A stretch of 64,000 nt of DNA from Symsagittifera roscoffensis. Its lineage: Eukaryota > Xenacoelomorpha > Acoela > Convolutidae. The stretch spans positions 3,506,580-3,570,579 of the forward strand of contig NC_087063.1 in the NCBI RefSeq assembly GCF_963678635.1. Direction: 5' to 3'. A model generated the notes under the pieces. That model did not search any database. It was not told the DNA's origin and worked only from the letters and a program-made list of their open reading frames with translations. Positions 31,201 through 44,368 of this stretch are shown here, one piece after another. Within the stretch, counting starts at the first letter, position 1; the number at the start of each line of letters is the position of its first letter. A program made the position numbers and the translations under genes.

Positions 31201-32560
31201 ATACATTTGCTTGAAACTCAAAGAGCTGTATAAAGATATTATTTCTTTAAAGTTCGAAAGTTTTTGGAAAATAATTTATCAAAAAACGAGTCATTTTTTT
31301 GTTTCTTTGCGTTCATTGGCTACTTTTTTAACTATTTTTTTTGCTAAGTTTTGATATTTCTCAGATGATTGCATAGCGCTTAGTAGATTTTGTTTGAGTT
31401 TCTTTTCAAAAAAAATGAGCGTAAATTTGCTTTGATGAGGGTGCTTTATAAGTTTATTCGTATAATGCATCATTTATGTTGAAAAATATATAATTGAAAA
31501 TAATTGTACAAATTTTATTCTGAGACGGTGGCTTTAGTATAGTTTTGTATCAGGACTTGTGATTGGCTAAGTTTTGCAAGGGGTTGGAAGCTCCGTTTTT
31601 CCTATCTGTTAAGTTCAATTTTAAAAGTTGTTCGAAGTTTATAACTTCTTGAAACTTAATATTAATTTACGTTTTGAATATTGTAGAGTTGTTTACACAA
31701 AAATTCAATTCTGCAAATGGTCTGCAGGTTAATGTCATTCAGAGACAATTTGAGTTGAACATCGATAGCAAGAAAAAAAAATTTAAAAAAGAATTTTTTG
31801 ACGAACCTCAGTTTAAGAGCATTTTTGGCGGATCAAACAGTTCAAAGGATCACATGAAAATGAGAAACTATGATGGTAATTGGTTGAAAAAATTTTAAGT
31901 TGATGGCCTAACTTTGCTTGGAAACTGATAATCATCAGTAATTTTTGAGGTTTCCAGGTTGCAAAAATTAATTTAGGACTGTGCCAAACCAATGGAGTTT
32001 TTCATCTTGATTCTTAATTTGTTATCGATTTTTTTGGTTGTGTATAATACCGATTGGAGTAACAGTCATCAGGATTTTTAAAAAGTTTTTCACTTGAAAA
32101 ATTTGTTCAAGATACCTACAATCATGAGTTTTTTAGAATTTTTTCACTTGAGACAGAATTTTGTGAAGCTAAAAAACTGAATGCTGCCTGTTAATTGTTT
32201 TGCTTTTATATACATTTGAAAGGCCTAGTGATTGCTCTGATTTATTGTCTAAATTAGCCTTCAACCTAAAAATCAAAAAACTGAAAATTCTAAACAATCA
32301 TTCATAAAAAAAACTAATAAGTTATTTTTAAAAAACTTAGGTTTAAATAACCTATCAGGAAATTTAGAGATTTTTCACCGATTTTTAGACAAAAACTGAA
32401 GACTGTTATTTAAAATTTGCAAAAAAAAATAAATTTCTTTGATGATTTAAAAAGCTTGAAGCCTTTATCTAAACTTGCTACTTATCAATTTTATTTTTTC
32501 AATTTTATAACTTTGATTATAGTTGAGTTGTAAAGTGTTTTATAATTTGTTTCAAAATCG
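28300..32560. other. AT-rich DNA, no gene seen
   Basis: Many T and A homopolymer runs. No ORF above about 75 codons, no splice-site-bounded coding signal, no repeat array. Short ORFs such as 31674-31898 have low-complexity Lys/Phe content and no motif. The region may be decayed transposon sequence. Confidence 0.5.
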
Positions 32561-32609
32561 AAAATGACAGAAAAAAATTCCGACGATTTTCTCAGGATTA
32601 AATTGCGTT

Positions 32610-33290
32610 TGAGTAATTATTCGACCCTGTTTGAACTACGATTCGACTGTTCGATTTTACATGTTGGACCCACGAGTCCATTTTGTTCGAGCCTGTTTGA
32701 CTCATTGTTCGACCACATGCGTATTATGATCGAACCCTTTCGAATAGTGGTTTGTTTCAGGGCAATTCGCGCTTCGATCACATTCGACACATGAGTCGTC
32801 ACCGTTTGACCTATAATTCGACCCTGTTCGATTTATGATTCTATTCTGTTTGACTCATGATTCGGGTCTGTTCAAATCATGATTCGATTCTGATTCACCT
32901 CTAATCAACTCATTGTTTGACCTGATTCGAAATTACTGACCTTATTCGACCCATGACTCGAACCATGATTTGCTTGATGGTTCGTTCCCGTTCGACTCAT
33001 GATTCGACTCTGTTCGACCCATGATTCGACCCTGTTCGACTCATTGGACCCTGTTCGACTCATGATTCCATTATGTTGGACTCATATTTTGACCCTGTTC
33101 GAATCGTGATTCGACCCTGTTCGACCTATGGTCGACTCATGATTTGACACTGTTCGAATCTATCGGCCCGGTTTGATTCATGATTTGACTCGTTTCGATT
33201 GTGTCGACCCTGTTTGACTAACGATTCGACCCATGATTCCACCTTGTTCGACCATAGCCTTCGTTCGACAGTCTTAATTTGCGACGAAAA
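32610..33290. repeat. degenerate minisatellite with GATTCGACCCTGTTCGACTC units
   Basis: Around thirty imperfect units of about 20-23 bp alternate ATGATTCGA with CCCTGTTCGACTC. TCGA is the constant core and the rest varies. Small ORFs on both strands are translations of the repeat. Confidence 0.8.
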
Positions 33291-33429
33291 ACGGACATCA
33301 ATTGATAGTTTCACTGAAATCAAGAGTCAATTACCTCACCTCCTGAATAATGAATTCGCCTAAGTCTGGACATACTTTAAATGGCCAACATGCGTGACCC
33401 ATGTTGCTCCAACTCAATCACAAAAGTGG

Positions 33430-34210
33430 CAATAATTTTTTCTAGGCTGCGCCGTCTCCACCCGGTTGCCAAAAAAATCGATAACATTTTTCTGGGTCGC
33501 GCCGTCTCCTCCTGAAAGCTCGCGTTGTTTCCGTCTTGGTCGCAAAAAGTCGGTTTCCAGACACAAAATACATAGGCGCACCAAGCGTTTCAGTGTGAAA
33601 AGTCTGGACATAATGTCGTGCCGTGGGTTGCAAAGTTCGCGCCGTGGGTCGAAACGCATCCAGATTTAGACCCAAGTTACATAGTCTTACCAATAGATTG
33701 GCCTGAAAAATCTGGAAACGAGTCGCGCCGTGAATCGCGATAGTCTGGACTTACCAAAATTTGATCGCGAAAGTCTGGATGGGGTCGCAAATCTCTGGAC
33801 ATACCAAAATTTGGTGGCAAAAATCTGGACATAAAGACGCGGTAGCCTGGACGTGCCAATATTTGTCAACGAGAGTCTGGAAATAAAGGCGCGAAAGTCT
33901 GAACACACGTTTTCCAGACTTTCCGGACTTCCTGTCAAGACTTTTTTGCGACCAAATTTCGGTTATGTTAAGTCTTTTGCGTCCAATTTTTGTATTCCAG
34001 ACTATCGCGACCCACAGCGCGACTCATGTCCACACGGCGCGATTATGCATTTTGGGTCTAAATCCAGATGCGCCTCGACCCATGGCGCGACTTTATGTTC
34101 AGACTTTCCAGACTCAATTTCTCGGCTTGACTATACAATTCTGGTCAAGTTATGGTCTATATCGTGATGCGGCTCGATCCATGGCGTGAATATGCCCTTT
34201 AAGTCTTAAC
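33430..34210. repeat. degenerate minisatellite with GTCTGGACATACCAAAATTT units
   Basis: Irregular units of about 25-40 bp combine TCTGGACAT, ACCAAAATTTGGT, GTCGCG and GCGCGACTC. They recur between about 33500 and 34200 and turn to the opposite orientation (AATTTCGG, CAGACTTTCC) after about 33900, so the block is partly palindromic. It is noncoding, although several frames stay open by chance. Confidence 0.65.
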
Positions 34211-34329
34211 CCGGGTGCGGCTCAACTCACGTTTATTTCTAGCAAAGAAGTAGTTGATTAAAAGTTTTTTAATGTTACTCAGACTCGCTCTAAACTCAAA
34301 TGGAGTAACACTTTCGTCCTGTTCCATTC

Positions 34330-34870
34330 GTGATTTTGGTGGAGTATGCGATGACAAAACAGGTCGAGGTTCTCACTGTATGTTTCGACCGTTTCGACCA
34401 AAAGCCGGTATATTTCGACTGTTTTGACCAAATGTGGTTATGTTTCGACGACCGTGCTCGACCGAAAACAATGTGCTCGACTTTGCTCGACCCAAGTGAG
34501 ATTCGTTTCGAATGTCTCGACCGCATGGGTATGTTTGGACTTTCATTTATCGTTAGTTATCCAATCAAAAACGTTTTAATTTCCCGGGTTCCAGAGTTGC
34601 TCAATTTATGTTTCGACGGTCTCGACCAAAAATTGGTATGTTTCGAATGCGTCGTCCAAAATTCGGTATGTTTAGGCCGTGCTTGACCAAAATTCAATAT
34701 GTTTAGACAGTTCTCAGCCGATGCAAATGTGCTCGACAGTGCTCGAACCTAGGAAGATATGTTTTGACTGTGCTCGAACGAAAAAAAGCTTTACCATACT
34801 CGACGCACACTAGATTTGTTTCGACCGTATTCGATCAAATTCGGGCATGTTTCGACTTTCAACCAACATG
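34330..34870 (-). repeat. degenerate minisatellite, inverted relative of the main array
   Basis: Units such as TATGTTTCGACCGT, then GCTCGACC(G/A)AAA, are the reverse complement of the 22-bp unit of the array at 35640-40110 (TCGAGCACGGTCGAAACATA). It is more decayed, with unit length about 28-45 bp. Confidence 0.7.
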
Positions 34871-35639
34871 AGTTATGCAAATTTAAGTTTTATAAATTAT
34901 GCTTTACGGGTAACAACATATGATGTTTTTTATCAAAATAAAATGATTAGAGTTATTTGAAATTTAAATACACTGTAAAGATGAGCTATATTTGAGCTTT
35001 TGTTTTCATCTTTTGTCATCTTGGTTTGCAATTTGAGTCAAAAATTTCGAAAAAAATGATGATATTTGGAAAAAAAATTCTTTTTGATTCCGAATTCCCA
35101 TAAGACAATCAGTATTTTTCGACCATGATCGAATGAATGAATTTATTTGGTTATTTGCAACTCGATCTCTTTGTAGAGAATCACTTTTTTTGAGCTACTG
35201 TTTTTCATCTTATGGATCATCTGGATTTCAATTTGAGTTGAAAACGTCAAGAAATATGTTGAGAATTTAAAACGTTTTTGTTTTTGACTCCGACTTACCG
35301 ATTATATGAGAAAGAATAATGTTCCGCGTTCTTAGTGGCCATAAGTTGGTCATACTTTTCTTCTTTTTTGGAACAATTTTTCACAATCTTCATTATAGTC
35401 GAAAGTCATTTTGTGCTTCCTAAAGTGTTGTTTTTGTCTGCTGACATACCAGAAAAGCCCCTGATGATTTCATCAGAATCAAAATTGCAAAACACAGGAT
35501 GATCACTAATTGATTTTCAAGGTTTGTGGGTTTTGAAGACAACATGGCCCCGGAAACGGAATCCTTGTCTGATCAAAATCCAGAAACATCAATCACACGT
35601 CCAAGGCTTTTAATATAAACCTCTCGTATCGAAGTGCTC
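34871..35639. other. unique AT-rich spacer between minisatellites
   Basis: No repeat or coding signal seen. A noncoding duplication-like phrase (GAGCTATATTTGAGCTTTTGTTTTCATC at 34983 and TTTTTTGAGCTACTGTTTTTCATC at 35187) hints at an old internal duplication of about 200 bp. Confidence 0.4.
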
Positions 35640-35734
35640 CTTTTATGTTTCGACTTTCAAAGTCGAGCACAAGTCAGTGCTCGACCGAAGAAGAAAAGTC
35701 GAGACAGTTGTTTGGGTAAAGAACAAACTCAAAA

Positions 35735-38700
35735 CATACCTTGAGCAATTCGAAACATACCTTGAGCACGGTTGAAACATATCTCGAGCACGGCCGAAAT
35801 ATACCTCGAGCACGGTCGACATATACCTCGAGCACGGTCGGGCGCGGTTAAAACATACCTCGAGCACGGTCGAAACATACTTCGAGCACGGTCGAAACAT
35901 ATCTCCAGCACGGCCGAAATATACCTCGAGCACGGTCGGGCGCGGTTAAAACATACCTCGAGCACGGTCGAACCATACTTCGAGCACGGTCGAAACATAT
36001 CTCGAGCACGGCCAAAATATACCTCGAGCACGGTCGAAACATACTTCGAGCACGGTCGAAACGTACTTCGAGCACGGTCGAAACACAACTCGAGCACGGT
36101 CGACATTTACCTCGAGCACGGTCGAAACATACCTTGAGCAAGGTCGAAACATATTTCGAGCACGGCTGAAATATTCCTCGAGCACGGTCGAAACGTACCT
36201 CGAGCACGGTCGAAACATAACTCGAGCACGGTCGACATATTCCTCGAGAACGGTCGGGCGCGGTTAAAACATACCTCGAGCACGGTCGAAACATACTTCG
36301 AGCACGGTCGAAACATATCTCGAGCACGGCCGAAATATAACTCGAGCATGGTCGAAACGTACTTCGAGCAGGACCGAAGCGCACCTCGAGCACGGTCGAA
36401 ACAAATCTCGAGCAGGGCCGAAGCATACCTCGAGCACGGCCGAAGCATATCTCGAGCACGGTCGAAGCATACCTCTCGCACTGTCGAAAAACATCTCGAG
36501 CACGGTCGAAACATACCTCGAGCACGGTCGAAACATACCTCGAGCACGGTCGACATATACCTCGAGCACGCTCGGGCGCGGTTAAAACATACCTCGAGCA
36601 CGGTCGAAACATACTGCGAGCACGGTCGAAACATATCTCCAGCACGGCCGAAATATACCTCGAGCACGGTCGAAACGTACCTCGAGCACGGTCGAAAATT
36701 ACCTCGAGCACGGTCGAAACATACCTTGAGCACGGTCGAAACATATCTCGAGCACGGCTGAAATATACCTCGAGCACGGTCGAAACGTACCTCGAGCACG
36801 GTCGAAACATAACTCGAGCACGGTCGACATATACCTCGAGGACGGTCGGGCGCGGTTAAAACATACCTCGAGCACGGTCGAAACATACCTCGAGCACGGT
36901 CGAAACATATCTCGAGCACGGCCGAAATATACCTCGAGCATGGTCGAAACATACTTCGAACAAGACCGAAGCGCACCTCGAGTACGGTCGAAACATATCT
37001 CGAGCACGGCCGAAGCATACCTCGAGCACGGCCGAAGCATATCTCGAGCACGGTCGAAGCATACCTCTCGCATTGTCGAAAAACATCTCGAGCACGGTCG
37101 AAACATACATCGAGCACGGTCGAAACATATCTCGAGCACGGACGAAATATACCTCGAGCACGGTCGAAACATAACTCGAGCACGGTCGACATATTCCTCG
37201 AGAACGGTCGGGCGCGGTTAAAACATACCTCGAGCACGGTCGAAACATACTTCGAGCACGGTCGAAACATATCTCGAGCACGGCCGAAATATAACTCGAG
37301 CATGGTCGAAACGTACTTCGAGCAAGACCGAAGCGCACCTCGAGCACGGTCGAAACAAATCTCGAGCACGGCCGAAGCATACCTCGAGCACGGCCGAAGC
37401 ATATCTCGAGCACGGTCGAAGCATACCTCTCGCACTGTCGAAAAACATCTCGAGCACGGTCGAAACATACCTCGAGCACGGTCCAAACATACCTCGAGCA
37501 CGGTCGACATATACCTCGAGCACGGTCGGGCGCGGTTAAAACATACCTCGAGCACGGTCGAAACATACTGCGAGCACGGTCGAAACATATCTCCAGCACG
37601 GCCGAAATATACCTCGAGCACGGTCGAAACGTACCTCGAGCACGGTCGAAAAATACCTCGAGCACGGTCGAAACATATCTCGAGCACGGTCGAAACATAT
37701 CTCGAGCACGGCTGAAATATACCTCGAGCACGGTCGAAACGTACCTCGAGCACGGTCGAAACATAACTCGAGCACGGTCGACATATACCTCGAGGACGGT
37801 CGGGTGTGGTTAAAACATACCTCGAGCACGGTCGAAACATACCTCGAGCACGGTCGAAACATAACTCGAGCACGGTCGACATATACCTCGAGGACGGTCG
37901 GGTGCGGTTAAAACATACCTCGAGCACGGTCGAAACATACCTCGAGCATGGTCGAAACATACTTCGAACAAGACCGAAGCGCACCTCGAGTACGGTCGAA
38001 ACATATCTCGAGCACGGCCGAAGCATACCTCGAGCACGGCCGAAGCATATCTCGAGCACGGTCGAAGCATACCTCTCGCATTGTCGAAAAACATCTCGAG
38101 CACGGTCGAAACATACCTCGAGCACGGTCGAAACATATCTCGAGCACGGACGAAATATACCTCGAGCACGGTCGAAACATATCTCGAGCAGGGCCAAAAT
38201 AAACCTCGAGCAAAGTCAAAACATACTTCGAGCACGGTCGAAACGTACCTCGAGCACGGTCGAAACATAACTCGAGCGCGGTCGACATTTACCTCGAGCA
38301 CGTTCCGGCGCGGTTAAAACATACCTCGAGCACGGTCGAAACATACTTCGAGCACGGTCGAAACATACTTCGAGCAGACCGAAGCGCACCTCGAGCACGG
38401 TCGAAACATACTTCGAGCAAGACCGAAGCGCACTTCGGGCACGGTCGAAACATATCTCAAGCACGGCCGAAATATACCTCGAGCACGGTCGAAACGTACC
38501 TCGAGCACGGTCGAAAGTTACCTCGAGCACGGTCGAAACATTTCTTGAGCACGGTAGAAACATATCTCGAGCAGGGCCAAAATAAACCTCGAGCAAAGTC
38601 AAAACATACTTCGAGCACGGTCGAAACGTACCTCGAGCACGGTCGAAACATAACTCGAGCGCGGTCGACATTTACCTCGAGCACGTTCCGGCGCGGTTAA

Positions 38701-40110
38701 AACATACCTCGAGCACGGTCGAAACATACTTCGAGCACGGTCGAAACATACTTCGAGCAGACCGAAGCGCACCTCGAGCACGGTCGAAACATACTTCGAG
38801 CAAGACCGAAGCGCACTTCGGGCACGGCCGAAATATACCTCGAGCACGGTCGAAACATACTTCGAGCAAGACCGAAGCGCACCTCGAGCACGGTCGAAAC
38901 ATATCTCGAGCACGGCCGAAGCATACCTCGAGCACGGCCGAATCATATCTCGAGCACGGTCGAAGCATACCTCCCGCACTGTCGAAACACATCTCGAGCA
39001 CGGTCGAAACATACCTCGAGCACGGTCGAAACATATCTCGAGCACGGCCGAAATATACCTCGAACACGGTCGAAACATATCTCGAGCACGGCCAAAATAT
39101 ACCTCGAGCACCGTCGAAACATACTTCGATCACGGTCGAAACGTACCTCGAGCACGGTCGAAACATAACTCGAGCACGGTCGACATTTACCTCGAGCACG
39201 GTCGGGCGCGGTTGAAACATAACTTGAGCACGGTCGAAACATACTTCGAGCACGGTCGAAACATATCTCGAGCACGGCCGAAATATACCTCGAGCACGGT
39301 CGAAACATACTTCGAGCAAGACCAAAGCGCACCTCGAGCACGGTCGAAACATATCTCGAGCACGGCCGAAATTTACCTCGAGCATGGTCGAAACGTACCT
39401 CAAGCAAGGTCGAAAATTGCCTCGAGCACGGTCGAAACATACCTTGAGCACGGTAGAAAAATATCTCGAGCACGGCCGAAATATACCTCGAGCACGGTTG
39501 AAACGTACCTCGAGCACGGTCGAAACATAACTCGAGTACGGTCGACATATACCTCCAGCACGGTCGGGCGCAGTTAAAACATACCTCGAGCACGGTCGAA
39601 ACATACTTCGTGCACGTTCGAAACATATCTCGAGCACGGCCGAAATATACCTCGAGCACGGTCGAAACATACTTCGAGCACGGCTGAAGCATATCTCGAG
39701 CACGGTCGAAGCATACCTCCCGCACTGTCGAAACACATCTCGAGCACGGTCGAATTATACCTCGAGCACGGTCGAAAACTATCTCGAGCACGGCCGAAAT
39801 ATACATCGAGCACGGTCGAAACATATCTCGAGCACGGCCGAAATATACCTCGAGCACGGTCGAAACATACTTCGAGCAAGACCGAAGCGCACCTCGAGCA
39901 CGGTCGAAACTTATCTCGAGCACGGTCGACATATACCTCGAGGACGGTCTGGTGCGGTTAAAACATACCTCGAGCACGGTCGAAACATACCTCGAGCATG
40001 GTCGAAACATAACTCGAGCACGGTCGACATATACCTCGAGCACGGTCAGGCGCGGTTAAAACATAACTCGAGCGCGGTCGAAACCTACCTCGAGCACGGT
40101 GGAAACTTGA
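35735..40110. repeat. large minisatellite, 22-bp unit, with higher-order period
   Basis: About 200 tandem units of 22 bp with core CTCGAGCACGGTCGAAACAT; most contain an XhoI-type CTCGAG. Variant units (GGGCGCGGTTAAAACATA, GACCGAAGCGCACC, CTCTCGCACTGTCGAAAAAC) recur in fixed order. The block at 36240-36840 repeats at 37194-37794, a 954-bp offset at several landmarks. A separate 384-bp period links 38274 and 38658. Because 22 is not a multiple of three and stop codons are rare in the unit, long ORFs appear on both strands (up to 696 codons, 36107-38197 minus). They are translations of the repeat in several overlapping frames, not evidence of genes. Confidence 0.95.
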
Positions 40111-43100
40111 AGTGAGCCGATTGAAAAAATATTTTTTTGTCGGATTTGTTGCACGCGAAATTATAGAGCAGATGCAAACAGCAAAGTAATAGAGTATAAA
40201 TGTATTGTTAGTGTGCAGTTAGCTAGACAAGCATATTACTGATACGGGAATGAAATTCGTCCTTGCAGGATGAAAATGTATTTGCTTGCAAGAAGGTAGC
40301 TAGTCTGGAGTGCAGCCGTTCCATGCCTAAGACATTGACGCTTCAATGTCCCAGGCTTGGAAAAAATGCACTCTAGACTAGCTACCCTTTTGCATGCAAA
40401 GACGACTATTGTCAGCGTTTCAAAAAAAATGTGACAGAGTTGACGTAGCGATCAATACATTGTCTTCCTAAAATCATACAAGATTGAATCTTTTGATATC
40501 AGTCTTGGGAGTGTAGTTGTAGCAAATATCAAAAAGCAACCATTTCCATTATAAAAAACTACTGGTTCAAGGGGCAAACTGACCCGTTTTCTTAGGGTCC
40601 TCGTTGTGGTAAGGACTTGTCAGAAAATAAACTTCAGATCTAAAGTATTTCGCGTCCTCGTGATATATATACATAATTATATATTTATAGTAGGTTTGTA
40701 TAATTACATTCATATTATAGGTATACGTATACAGCACCCACAACTTCAAAACCACTTATTATTGAACCAAATTTGAAATTTGAGTAATTTTTTTTCTGAT
40801 AAAGAAGAGTCTAGCAAAAACATTAGTTGATTACAGCTTTTTGCAAAATAATTATAAAAAATGAAAAAAATTTTTTTTTTCAAAATTGCTCCAAGTGCTG
40901 GGGAACTCTTAAGTTAAGCTTCAAAACTAATTTCAAACTTTATTTCAGCTTAATATAGGATCTTTTTGTTGCGCAACACGATCGATTTACTCGCTCGCTT
41001 TACTCGCTTCGAGTGAGACTTTATTGCAAAAGTTTTAAGCCGCCATTTCTCTACATTTAGAGAACTCTCTGGAAACTTCAAGCTTCAATCGACTACCTCT
41101 TAAAGGGCTTCAACTTATGAGATTACTCGTCCGCTTCAGCTGACTATTTAGGTAACTAATTTTGCGTAAAAAAAAACAAATGCAAAATTCCTTTGCACTT
41201 TCAGCGGTCGAAAAAGCAACTTTGAAAACTAATGTCTTTCTTCAAAACCAGTATGGGTGTGTCTATGATTCGAGATGAAAATTTAATATAATTAGTTTAA
41301 ATTATAGATTTTGTATGGATTTCGCACGTTCCACGGGAGCTTTTGTTCAATTTTCACCTACACTTACCATGGCACAGATCACGTTACAGTTCGTCCTTTT
41401 TATGGAGCTAGCAAATCTCATATTCCGGCAGTGCTAATTGACATAATACCTTTTCACAATTTGGGAACGAGGGCGCGAAAAGCATTAACTATAGCCCCTT
41501 TTCCATTTTCATTGATTATATTTAAAGCGACCACTTGAGTTTTATATACGGCTATTATGCTAACGTTTCATCGCCGTTTGATTCGGAAATTTATTGCGTG
41601 ATTTTCCGGTTCGATTTACAATTGTTTTTGTTTCTAAAACCGTAGATTTCGTCTTCAAAGTCAAATTGATCAAAAAGGCTAAATCGTGATAGATTTCACA
41701 GAATTACAGATAGCATCAAGGCTTTGTTTCGCACAAATTACTTTCAAAATGATTTATTACCTTTGGTCAAATTTTTATTTGGATTTTTTTGAAAGGAATT
41801 TTGACTGCAAGTGCGATACGCGTGAAATGATTTCATTGTAGAAAAACATAAATTGTCTTCAAAATATAGTATTAAAATGAGCGTTTTTATGATCAAAGTG
41901 CAATTAAAGCAATGCTAAAATAAATGACCGAAGCAGGGCTCTTTTTTTAAAAAAAAAATAAAAGGCGGAAATTTATAAGATGGAAATCTCCGCGCCTGAG
42001 TAATGGTATCCGAAGCTTCCTTTCAGTTTCTATATATTTTCCCTAAAAAGGGAGTAAATTACTATCCAATACCCATTCAACCAATTCGCTTATTGGGCAA
42101 CGTTTTACTATAAAAAAGAGAAAACTGATTGCTGATTTGTAGTGGGTAATTGTTAATCTCTTTCTATATTTGTATGGCCACAAACTGCTATTTTGCAAAT
42201 ATATCTGAAATAAAGGAAATAGATTTGCCCAAGTTCACTCAAATATTGACGTGCCATTTTACTACTAATTGGCTCAAGTTTGGAGCAGTTATCTATTTAG
42301 AAACCTGTTTGTATTCTTTGTTTCCTGATTTATGGTTCAATTTCAGTTATCTTTGCCCAAAATACCTGATAACCATCTTGTTTTCCCTTTTATTATATAG
42401 CGCTTTGCTTCTTCAATTTTAACTCTCCTCTGTGCGAGACAGTTTGAATAGCTTACATTTTTGAACTTAACCCATTTCACATTTATTTATTGGGGAGGTC
42501 TTAGTAAATAAATATTTCTCTCCAAGTTTGTTTAGCATAGTTTGAGAATAAACCCAGAAAGTAAAAGTTTCCGGGGTGAACTCGCTAAGAAAATCGGGGC
42601 CGGGTTGTTCACGTAGCGATAAATTCTTCTGCTTCAAAATAAGTGGCGAAGTTATGCCCAGCGGGTGATTTTCACAATTGAGGAACTTTGTGTTTCTGAT
42701 CATAACAATTTATGAGTTTGAGGCGCTAATCAAAATAATCTGGGCTGCGGTCGAGCATCAAAACGAAGGCCCCCTTTTGATATTGAATATTATTGTTACT
42801 TCTTCGCAGAAGTCTTTCAGACAGACTATTTTACTGTCAGCAAATTATATTTACCTAAATTGTGCTGTTAAATTTCCCAAAACAAATTATTTACCCTGTT
42901 GAACCAATAGTGTTTTCACATTCGCTAGTGTTTTTGTTTCCAAACTACACCAAAGTTTTAATTACTACAAAAAGAGTTTTTTGAAGAAACCTGGAAGTTT
43001 ATCTCAAATTCATTGAACTTTTTTTCAGGCTTCAAATTCTTCATAATATACCCAGCAAATAATTCTTGATGTTATACTTTTAATTAATTAATTTATTGTT

Positions 43101-44368
43101 TGTTTTGAATGATTACAGGATAAACGCAGAAAAGATTTTTGTTCTTTTTACTTTGTTCAAATTGCCAATTTTTCTAAAATTTACTTTGGCTTGTTATTAA
43201 ACGGAGCTTTGTGTGTTTTCTTCTTGCCCTTATTTTGATCGACAATTTTTTTGGTTCGATTCTTATTCAAACAAAAGTGTTTTTTAAGTGTCACCAAGCT
43301 TCAATGTGGCTGATTGCAAGTGGTTATTACTTATTACTTATTACCAATACCACTCAGCTTACCACGGTAATACCCGTTCCATTCAAGTTCAAATCTATTG
43401 ATCAAGACATTCCATAGCTAATGCTTAACAGTTGCTGATTAGTTCACGTTGCTTGAATAACATTTCACGCCAATTTTTACCAACTTACAAAAAAGGTAAA
43501 ACCGGCCTAGCTGGTCTATCAGAAAGCCAGCGACTGGTCTTTTTTTCTGAGTTTTTTTCAGCTCTCCCAGATTGATAATAATTTTTGCATCACCAGTGGT
43601 AATATTCAGTGAAAAAAACAATCTATTGACTTAACAAAGCGATGAAAAGTTTTTAATTGGTACGCAAGAAAAAATTCTGTTGCAGACTTAAATTTTTAGC
43701 TTCCTCGTTTGAGCTATTTTTGTCAAAACAGTCTGTCAATCTTTTTCGGAAGACGAAAAAAAAACATTTGGTCCGACTGTTTTGTTCAAAAATTCTTTGC
43801 CATAACTTTTTTTCTGTAAATAAATTTTGATTGACATTCTCGAGTTTGATTTATATTCAAACTATTTTTTAGTTATTCTCTGAAAACTGGAATTAAAAAA
43901 GTTGCTTTGTCTGAATATTTGAGAGAAAGCAATAAGTCTCAATCGAAAAAGAGAAAAACAACTTCCTTCTTTGTTTACTAACTGTCATTATTTATCACCC
44001 AACTCCCTTTAGAGCTAAATGTTTGCTGCGTTTTTCACAAATCAGAAGAAATCTTGCAAAATCAGAAGAAGAGCTTTTAAAAGATACAGTATTCCATATT
44101 CCCCAATGATTTATGTTAACAGATAAAGCCCGTTTCTGATAAATTAAAATAATCTCCAATCTGTTTAAATTTCACTTCTGTCTGCCTCGCTAAAACCAAA
44201 AAGAGCAGAGTGACTTTGTTTTAAAATTCAATCGTGAACAAAAGCAATGGACCCAAAAAACAACGCAAATTACCTTTTTATTAAATCCATGGCTGATCGA
44301 GTTACCTGGAAATAATTATAACTATTTTATCTAACTAAAGTTACCATCGTCACAACAGAAGACTAAAT
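40111..44368. other. AT-rich intergenic DNA, no gene seen
   Basis: Apart from the hairpin at 40281-40400, no coding or repeat feature could be supported. Scattered ORFs of 60-90 codons (41311, 42150, 42467, 43211) lack motifs and splice context. The stretch just before 44369 should contain the promoter of the FRAS1/FREM-like gene, but I see no clear TATA box. Confidence 0.5.
40281..40400. ncRNA. long imperfect hairpin, pre-miRNA-like or foldback element
   Basis: Arms 40281-40338 and 40343-40400 pair around a 4-base CGCT loop. GACATTGA/TCAATGTC is perfect. CCATGCCT pairs with AGGCTTGG with one mismatch. GGTAGCTAGTCTGGAGTGCA pairs with TGCACTCTAGACTAGCTACC with one mismatch. The outer TTTGCTTGCA pairs with TGCATGCAAA with one mismatch. 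An internal bulge lies near GCCGTT/AAAAAA. Length and pairing suit an animal miRNA precursor, but a short foldback transposon is as likely. The strand of any transcript is unknown. Confidence 0.45.

Noticed and set aside
36107-38197. Open frame of 696 codons and many others of 100-370 codons on both strands
   Set aside because: They are translations of the 22-bp minisatellite in rotating frames. All overlap one another, and none has splice context or non-repeat sequence.
35735-40110. Short regular repeats that might suggest a CRISPR array
   Set aside because: Units are contiguous with no unique spacers, in an animal genome. It is a minisatellite.
41311-41538. 75-codon ORF with balanced composition
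   Set aside because: No motif, splice site or neighbour supports it, and stops lie on both sides. It cannot be told from chance.
42150-42422. 90-codon ORF with a hydrophobic end
   Set aside because: It is in AT-rich DNA where Phe/Leu/Ile-rich frames arise easily, and it lacks a supporting context.
43252-43270. GGTTCGATTCTTA, resembling a tRNA T-arm (B box)
   Set aside because: No matching A box, acceptor stem or cloverleaf could be folded around it.
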